From Cephalotrichum gorgonifer (taxonomy: Eukaryota; Ascomycota; Sordariomycetes; Microascales; Microascaceae), in NCBI GenBank assembly GCA_900312665.1, contig ONZQ02000002.1, positions 2,539,447 to 2,588,823 on the forward strand: a stretch of DNA of 49,377 bases, given 5' to 3'. Made by a program: the position numbers and the translations under genes. This document shows positions 43,553 to 49,377 of this stretch, in pieces; the stretch's first letter is position 1, and every line of letters begins with the position of its first letter. The notes under the pieces are model-generated. The model worked only from the letters and a program-made list of their open reading frames with translations. It was not told the DNA's origin and did not search any database.

Positions 43553-44283
43553 TTGTGGTGGTTACGAGATCCGGGGGCAGAATTACATGGTCAGGTGTTT
43601 TATGATTTCAATTACTTGGAAGTTGCGACTTGACGGCCAAGACAGAGAGAGTGTGGTTTGTTCTTCGGAGGCGTGTTTCATGTTGTATCTTGCTTGTCGT
43701 GTTGCATTGCGATATCACGTGCAAACTCACTATCAACCATTTTGCGTCTTGCTCAGCAAAGCTGCACTGACCTTAACTGCATCCATCCCTCATATTCTCT
43801 GGTTGAGTTTCCTGCGATAAAACATTCTGAAAGGACAAAAATCGCCCGCCCTTTAAAGCAACGGGATAGCGCTTAGTGTTCCTAAGAAATCCCTTGATAT
43901 GTAACGCCTCGACCACGATGTCGACGACGACGACGACCATGTCTCAGCATAGGAGCTAGCTGCTTGGTGAATAAAAAAACCTTCCAAACTTCCAATACTC
44001 CTGTCACTTTCGCTTCTCAGCTCCGGGGATGAAAGCAATCCCGAACTCGCGTGTCGGGCCTGGTTCCCGGTTGGAAGCGCCGGGTGAGAGGTTAGCAACG
44101 GTAGGTATCGAATTGGGGGGATGATGCCTTACCATTTCAGGTTCCCTTGAAAAGAAGATGGAAAAACTGCCGATGGACCATCTCAACCGCGTCCAATATT
44201 CCTCAGTCGTTAGCTGTGAGATGCGCGTCCTTCAGCTACCAAGATGACAGAGCCTCCACGGGCCACCTCGTCGAAGCCCGCCG
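43553..44283. other. Intergenic region P450 to F-box gene
   Basis: Upstream region of the P450 gene and 3' region of the next minus-strand gene. No gene is supported. Confidence 0.5.
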
Positions 44284-45559
44284 CTACTTTAGCGGCCAGT
44301 TGGCGTCGGTAAGGAAGCTCTTGCCGCGCCACGGATCATACGACCCAACGTGGAAGTCCTCCCACGGGCGAGGGCCTGGCTTCGAGGGGTCGTCAAGCAT
44401 GCCAGTGAAGATCCACTCCGCGCAGCAGATGCACGACTTGCCCTTGATCTTGAGGCACAGACAGGTCTCGCACTTCTGGTACATGTAGTACCTCGTCAGG
44501 AGCTTGGCATCCCGCTCGATATAGAGCTTGTACAGGCATGAATTGCACCGCATGCGCCAGTACCCGTCCATGTCGTTGTGGGCCATGATGATCTGCCTGC
44601 GCGAGAAATGCTTCTTGTCGCGGACGCGGAAGCACACGAAGCAGGGGAGCTTGCGGCGCGAGGGGAAGTCATAGTTGACGTGCGGGCGCCAGGGGGCCGG
44701 GTCGCGGTTCAGGAAGACCTTGTTCGTGAAGAGGTAGCGCTCGTGTATGGGCACGAACTCGGCGGGCTTCACGACGTGGTACATCCACTTGCTCACCATC
44801 GACAGATTGAGACCCTCTTTGTAGTCCAGATACCAGACAATGTTCTGGATGGGCATGCGAGGGAGCGCCTCGAGCGGGGACAGACTCTCGCAGGGGTCCG
44901 GGAGGTCGTCATAGCAGACCGTCACCTCCACCTCGAAGCGGCCGCTGTCGCCTTCCGGGACGAACATCTTGCGGCACCTCTCGAGCCCCCGCTCGAAGAA
45001 GCCGCACTCGTGGCAGAGGAAGTGCTGCTCCCCCCGGAAGCGGACCGGCTCCAGGTGCTGGTAGAATTTGGTCTCGATGGCGCAGTGCACGCAGATGCGC
45101 GTCATATTGTCGGTCTGGCGGCGGCCCTTGCGCGAGGCGAACTTGTCGCGGCACTGCCCATAGGAGAAGCTTGACTTGGGCAGCATGCGCGTGCAGGTAT
45201 AGCACTTGGCATGGTTAGCGGTGCTCCGAAGAAGAAAGAAACCAAACGTTGGCTTTTTTCGAGAGAGGGCGGATTGCTCTCAGCGACGGAGGAGACGCCT
45301 GAAAGGGAAGGGAGGAACATGAAACGAGGGAACGGGGACATACTGCGAGTTTGTTGTCAGGATGCTCCTGGCGGTCGATCTCCCTCATGGCTTCCTTCAG
45401 ACATCCCCTCTTGTCCATGATCTCTCGGGCGTCGACCAGCCCGAAGAGGTTCATGCATGTCATGCTCAGGTTGATGAGGTCCACGAACCCGAGGTTGTCA
45501 CAGACCAGGTGGAAGATTTCCGGGTAGCGGTCCGCCAGCGTGACGCTTATGACATCCAT
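44284..45559 (-). CDS. F-box-like, cysteine-rich fungal protein
   Basis: Two exons, 45559-45344 and 45204-44284, give 378 aa. The N-terminus (DRYPEIFHLVCDNLGFVDLINLSMTC in separate parts: YPEIFHLVCDNL, then DLINLSMTC) looks like an F-box. It is followed by many paired cysteines: CYTC, CRDK, CVHC, CHEC, CFVC, CNSC and CETC with CICC, suggesting several zinc-binding ribbons. A central block NIVWYLDYKEGLNLSMVSKWMYHVV could be a second F-box-like helix pair. F-box proteins usually bring substrates to SCF ubiquitin ligases, but I do not know its partner. The intron (139 nt) joins KLA to CYTC in phase 0. This family of fungal proteins is poorly described. Confidence 0.78.
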
Positions 45560-46694
45560 GGCTATTTTTTCCCGTTGGGAATCTCTCGCTGGGGTTGCTG
45601 CTGTCGAGACTGGTGGTGGGGGTGAGCCTCCATAGAGATGGCGATGTTTTGAAAAGGGAGAGGGTTTCGGGCTTCGGGGCCTGGGAAGTATGGATACTTG
45701 GAAGTGGTTTGTAGCTCCTTCCTCGATCTATGTTTGCTCTGTTCTGGTCTGTTCCTGTGCCGCTCATGGGGTGCATGATTCATCGTCACGGCGATGGTGG
45801 CTGCAGCTTGGGGGAGGCATACCGCTTTGTTGACTTGATGTGCCTGCTAGTGTAAACATCGCAATAGCCTACTCTTACCCATCAGGCCCAGAATCACGCT
45901 CAGAGGACAATGGACCCCTGGCTGTATGTTGCCTTGCTAGCCTTGCCGGAACAAGGCCTCCCATACATATTGCTACCCACCAGGGAGATCTAGTATCATC
46001 CCCTTGGTTCATCACTGAATTTGGCTTTGGGGCGTATAAGGCAACAAAGGACGGGCAGAACAAAACGGAGAGACGAAGGCTTTGACTGGGAGGGCTACCT
46101 AGATATGTCTTTTCATAGCTCAGTTGACCCGTGAGGTCTCGAGGGGTGTGTTGTAAGAATTGGTCTTCTAGGTGCAGCCGATACGCCACCTCACACTGCC
46201 CCTTGCACGGCTCCGGCGCCGGGGGAGATGTCTTGAATGTTGGAGAGGTTTTGCCCTATGGCCCTCCAGTAGGACCGGGACAGACCGGGGTATCTGCAAA
46301 AGGGACCAGGTACTCCACGCTATCCCAGGCTCTAAACGGCCTTCTTCTTAAGTTCCTGGCTTGGAATGTAGGGCTCGTCACTTCGTCGAGCGGAAGCGAA
46401 GATCATTTTATATCATGAAAAAATAGTTTACTTCGCTTCTTGATATTAATCTGAAAGACGCCGCACTGGGCATATTTACCTGGAGGCATGCTACCGCCAT
46501 CGCTAATACGACATGGCTCTCAATATATGTTATCGACCTCATGCCACCGACCGCTCCTAGACGAAGAAAAAACTCACAAACTCCACGCCAGAAATCCCGA
46601 AATGTAAAATCTTCAACCACCCACGCACACGCTATTCGCTCAAATCAAACACCCCCCTCTCCTGTCCCCAAAAGACAGCTCCAGAGCGCTGAAT
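45560..46694. other. Intergenic region F-box gene to transcription factor
   Basis: It holds the upstream region of the F-box gene and the 3' region of the transcription factor. No other gene is supported. Confidence 0.5.
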
Positions 46695-49317
46695 CTAAAA
46701 CATCTCCTTGAAACGGCTGTAAACGCTTCCGTCGGCGTACCTCCCCATCGAGTCTATCGCAGGAAGCAGATCCAGCTTCCCCCCCGCGGACACGTAGCCC
46801 TCGAACACCCTCTTCATCTCCGCCTGCAGCTGCACGCCGTTCGCGCTCTGCGACGGCGCCGCCTCCCGCGCGCCGCCACCCACCGGCGCGGACCGCAGCG
46901 TCGGACGGGGGTAGGGACTCCTGGCCCCGCGGCCGTTCGACTGCAGGTTCATCTCATCGTACTGGTACGAGTTGCCGTTGCCGTTTCCGTTGCCGTGACC
47001 GCTGCCGTTCTCCGCCCCCGGGACCGGCGTCCCGTGGTGCAGGGACAGGAACGTCCTCCAGAGGCGCTTCGAGACGTGGGACTTGGCGGATAGGTCCCTG
47101 ACGAGGTCGAGCCCCATGTAGAACTCGTCGCGGCAGACAGGGGCGAAGTGCGCGGGGGAGTGCACCGAGGCGAGGAACACGACGGCGACGGCCGAGGGGA
47201 GGAACTGGTGGTAGAAGACCTGGAGCCTGCGGTAGAGCGGCGTCGCGGTGTTAAGGTGGGTGAGGTAGCGGAGGGTGTCGGTGGCGAGGTGGACGGCCGT
47301 CTGCGCCTGCGACAGGTTGGACATGATGGACGTCGTGCTGTGGAGGAAGGGCGTGTAGAGCCAGATGCGGAGCTGGTTGAAGCGGAGGTAGGTCCATATG
47401 CGCAGCCGCTGGAGGTTGTACGACGGCGTGGAAACCATGCGACTCTCCTTGGCCCAGTCGCGCACCTTGACCTCCTCAGGGGTGCTCTCATACCACTGTA
47501 TGATCTCCTTGTCCAGGGTCTCGACCTCGGCGTAGGGCAAGTCCCGCGTCGATGTCCCGCTGAAGCGTGAGTTCAACTTGCATACCCTGGCTCCCAGCTG
47601 CGAGTATGAGATCGTTGCGTGGAGGTACGGGTGGTCGTCCTATTCGTGTCTGGTCAGCAATAATGACTACACAAAATGGGAACCGAGGCCCCCAGAGGAG
47701 CCAGATCGTAGCAGACTTACTGGGTAGGGAAGCTGATCGACGTCGTCATCCTGTATCACGAATGGTAGGCCCGCGACAAATGAAAACCTTCTATCGTAGA
47801 TGTACGCAAACCAGAAGCTTGCCAGCGCCGTCTTCCTCTCCTCCTCGCTCTCGATCATCAACACGCCGTTCCGCCGATGGATCCCCATCTCGATGCACAG
47901 CCTCGCCACCTGTCCCATGACCCTCCACGCGAGCACCTCATCGTTGGACAGGAACCGGTACCCAGACACGAGTGTGAGGAGCGATAGGCCCGCGACGCTG
48001 GGCGCGTCGCTCATGAGCTTCTGGTTGATCTCTGCCTCCATACTCTCGAATAGTCGTCTCGCCTTATCGCTATCGCCGTGCTCCTCCGCCGCAAGGGCAC
48101 AGCACATGACCGCCTTGAGAAGGAGGGTACGTTCGTCGTTGAGGCTCGGCAGCGCTGAGCCGTTGCGACGGCTACTCTCCATGAACGAGGCCAGGCTCCT
48201 GGCATGGCTCATGACGGCCTGGATGTCGACGAGGGGGTAGAGTATCCCCAGCTCTTCCGCGTGGAGGCGGCAGAGGCGGAGCATCTCGTCCTGCGAGACG
48301 TCCCATAGTGGGTCTTGAGACGCCGCGGGCGCATGGCGGAGGAGCGGGTCGTCGGGGATGCCGCCGCCCGGCGACACAGAGTCGTTGTTCGAGGAGTAGC
48401 TGACCCCTCCGTAGCCGGTGTTATTCCCCGCCGCGTTCGCGACATCGAGGGTGTTGTAGGTCGAATGCGCCGGCGCGCCGCCCCATTTCGGCTGGGGTAT
48501 CTCGGGTCGGTAGGCGGAGCCGTGCGACAGGACGGGCGAGGGCGAAACGGTCGGCGCGCCGGCGGGTGGGGAGACAAGCGGTAGGGTGACGCGGTCCTGG
48601 GGAGGCGGCGGCATGCGCGGCGGCAGGGATTCGGTGCGCAGGGCGCTGAGGTTCTGGAAGAGCGACTCGACCTGCTCCTGGAGCTTGCTGACCTTCGCGG
48701 TCATGGCCCTGAACTCGTCGGACTCCTTGAAGTTGTTGGAGCAGCAGTTGGGCGCATAGAGGCAGGTGAGGTTGAGGTTGCCACAGCGGGTGCAGGGGGT
48801 CTCCCCGTTACACTTGATCTTTCTGCGCTTGCATTCGTTGCTGGAAGGGGGGGGGGGGGTCGGGGAATGTTAGCGGGTTCGCGCGGAAGACTACTCGAGG
48901 AAAGGCGCAAAGGCAGGCAACGTACCAGGCGATAGAGATATACTACATAGACGATTGCCCAAGTCCCAGTCAGTAAATTCCGTCACAGCGGGAGTATCCA
49001 GTCCCCATGCGCAGATATCACCAGACAAGGCGGAGGGAGAGACTCACCCTATTCCTCTTGCTCCTCTGCGCCCTCGCCGTCGCTCCATCATCTTCCGCCT
49101 TCCTCTTGCTCGCGCTCGCGTTCCCACCGCCGCCACTGCCTCTAGTACCCCCATCCACAGCTTCCTCTTGCCCCTGCGCGGGCGAGGGCTGGCCATCACC
49201 AGAGACGGCCGATGCTGGCGACACGACGGCTAGAGGCGGAAGTCCCACAACCCTGCGCTCGCCGGGCGTGGAGGTGAGATACCGCAGGTCGCTTATCTGC
49301 GTCTCGATCTGCTCCAT
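46695..49317 (-). CDS. Zn2Cys6 binuclear-cluster transcription factor
   Basis: A DNA-binding regulator of the Gal4-type family; targets unknown. Four exons: 49317-49048, a 17-nt micro-exon 48942-48926, 48840-47721 and 47639-46695, giving 783 aa. The zinc cluster spans residues 96-122: ACNECKRRKIKC, then NGETPC, then TRCGNLNLTC, spacing CX2CX6CX5CX2CX6C. The micro-exon supplies YISIA and part of the first Cys. A coiled linker (VSKLQEQVESLFQNLSALR) follows, then a Pro/Ser-rich stretch and the fungal-trans middle domain (LLYPLVDIQ-type EELGILYPLVDI, AVMCCALAAEEHGD, MGQVARLCIEMGIHR). The C-terminal part has GN repeats. The start MEQIETQISDLRYL and a basic KRKAEDDG, then RSKRNR, precede the cluster. 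Intron 2 contains a run of twelve Gs on the plus strand. Confidence 0.93.
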
Positions 49318-49377
49318 TGTTCCATCTGCAGGGGAGCGGGACGAGATCGGCTTCGTTTCCGGGGAACGGGGGGGGGG

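Noticed and set aside
1..49377. CRISPR arrays, insertion sequences, operons, origins
   Set aside because: The sequence is a fungal chromosome; no regularly spaced repeats with unique spacers, and no transposase or long terminal repeats were recognised.

Overview
The window is nuclear DNA of a filamentous ascomycete (Pezizomycotina, most likely a Sordariomycete; I do not name a genus). The evidence is short GT-AG introns with CTRAC-type branch sites, GC-rich exons, and gene families typical of these fungi: ATG13, eRF3/SUP35 with a Q/Y/G-rich prion-like head, HSE1, ATP-type PEP carboxykinase, a fungal RanGTP-binding protein, and a Zn2Cys6 regulator with a fungal-type middle domain. No viral, plasmid or bacterial features were seen.

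Layout. 1-4939 has no gene I can support and is rich in G runs. 4940-6166 (+) is a ketopantoate-reductase-family gene. 6541-8490 (+) holds the remains of a fungal phytochrome (PAS, PHY, histidine kinase, receiver) broken by in-frame stops and deletions; this is the most notable discovery. 8491-11752 is gene-free with a 39-bp minisatellite and a G-quadruplex motif. Then come ATG13 (11753-14774 +), a large SNF2/Rad5-class ATPase (16491-20238 +), an uncharacterised methyltransferase-like membrane protein (20795-21993 +), the casein kinase II beta subunit (22410-23560 -), a JmjC/cupin_8 protein (24467-25501 +), HSE1 of ESCRT-0 (25950-28269 -), a RanGTP-binding protein (29155-31194 -) divergent from SUP35 (32111-34514 +), a 3.95-kb gene-free stretch, PEP carboxykinase (38468-41377 +), a cytochrome P450 (41960-43552 -), an F-box-like cysteine-rich protein (44284-45559 -) and a Zn2Cys6 transcription factor (46695-49317 -).

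Most genes are unrelated housekeeping or regulatory genes, as expected for a fungal chromosome arm; there is no biosynthetic cluster. Recurrent themes are autophagy and endosomal sorting (ATG13, HSE1), chromatin or DNA repair (SNF2), signalling (CK2 beta, dead phytochrome) and gluconeogenesis (PEPCK). Exon models were built by hand from splice signals and protein-family similarity recalled from knowledge; no alignments were run. An 8-mer, TACGAGTA or its complement, is scattered through the intergenic DNA well above random expectation. The window begins and ends in G homopolymers, suggesting contig edges.
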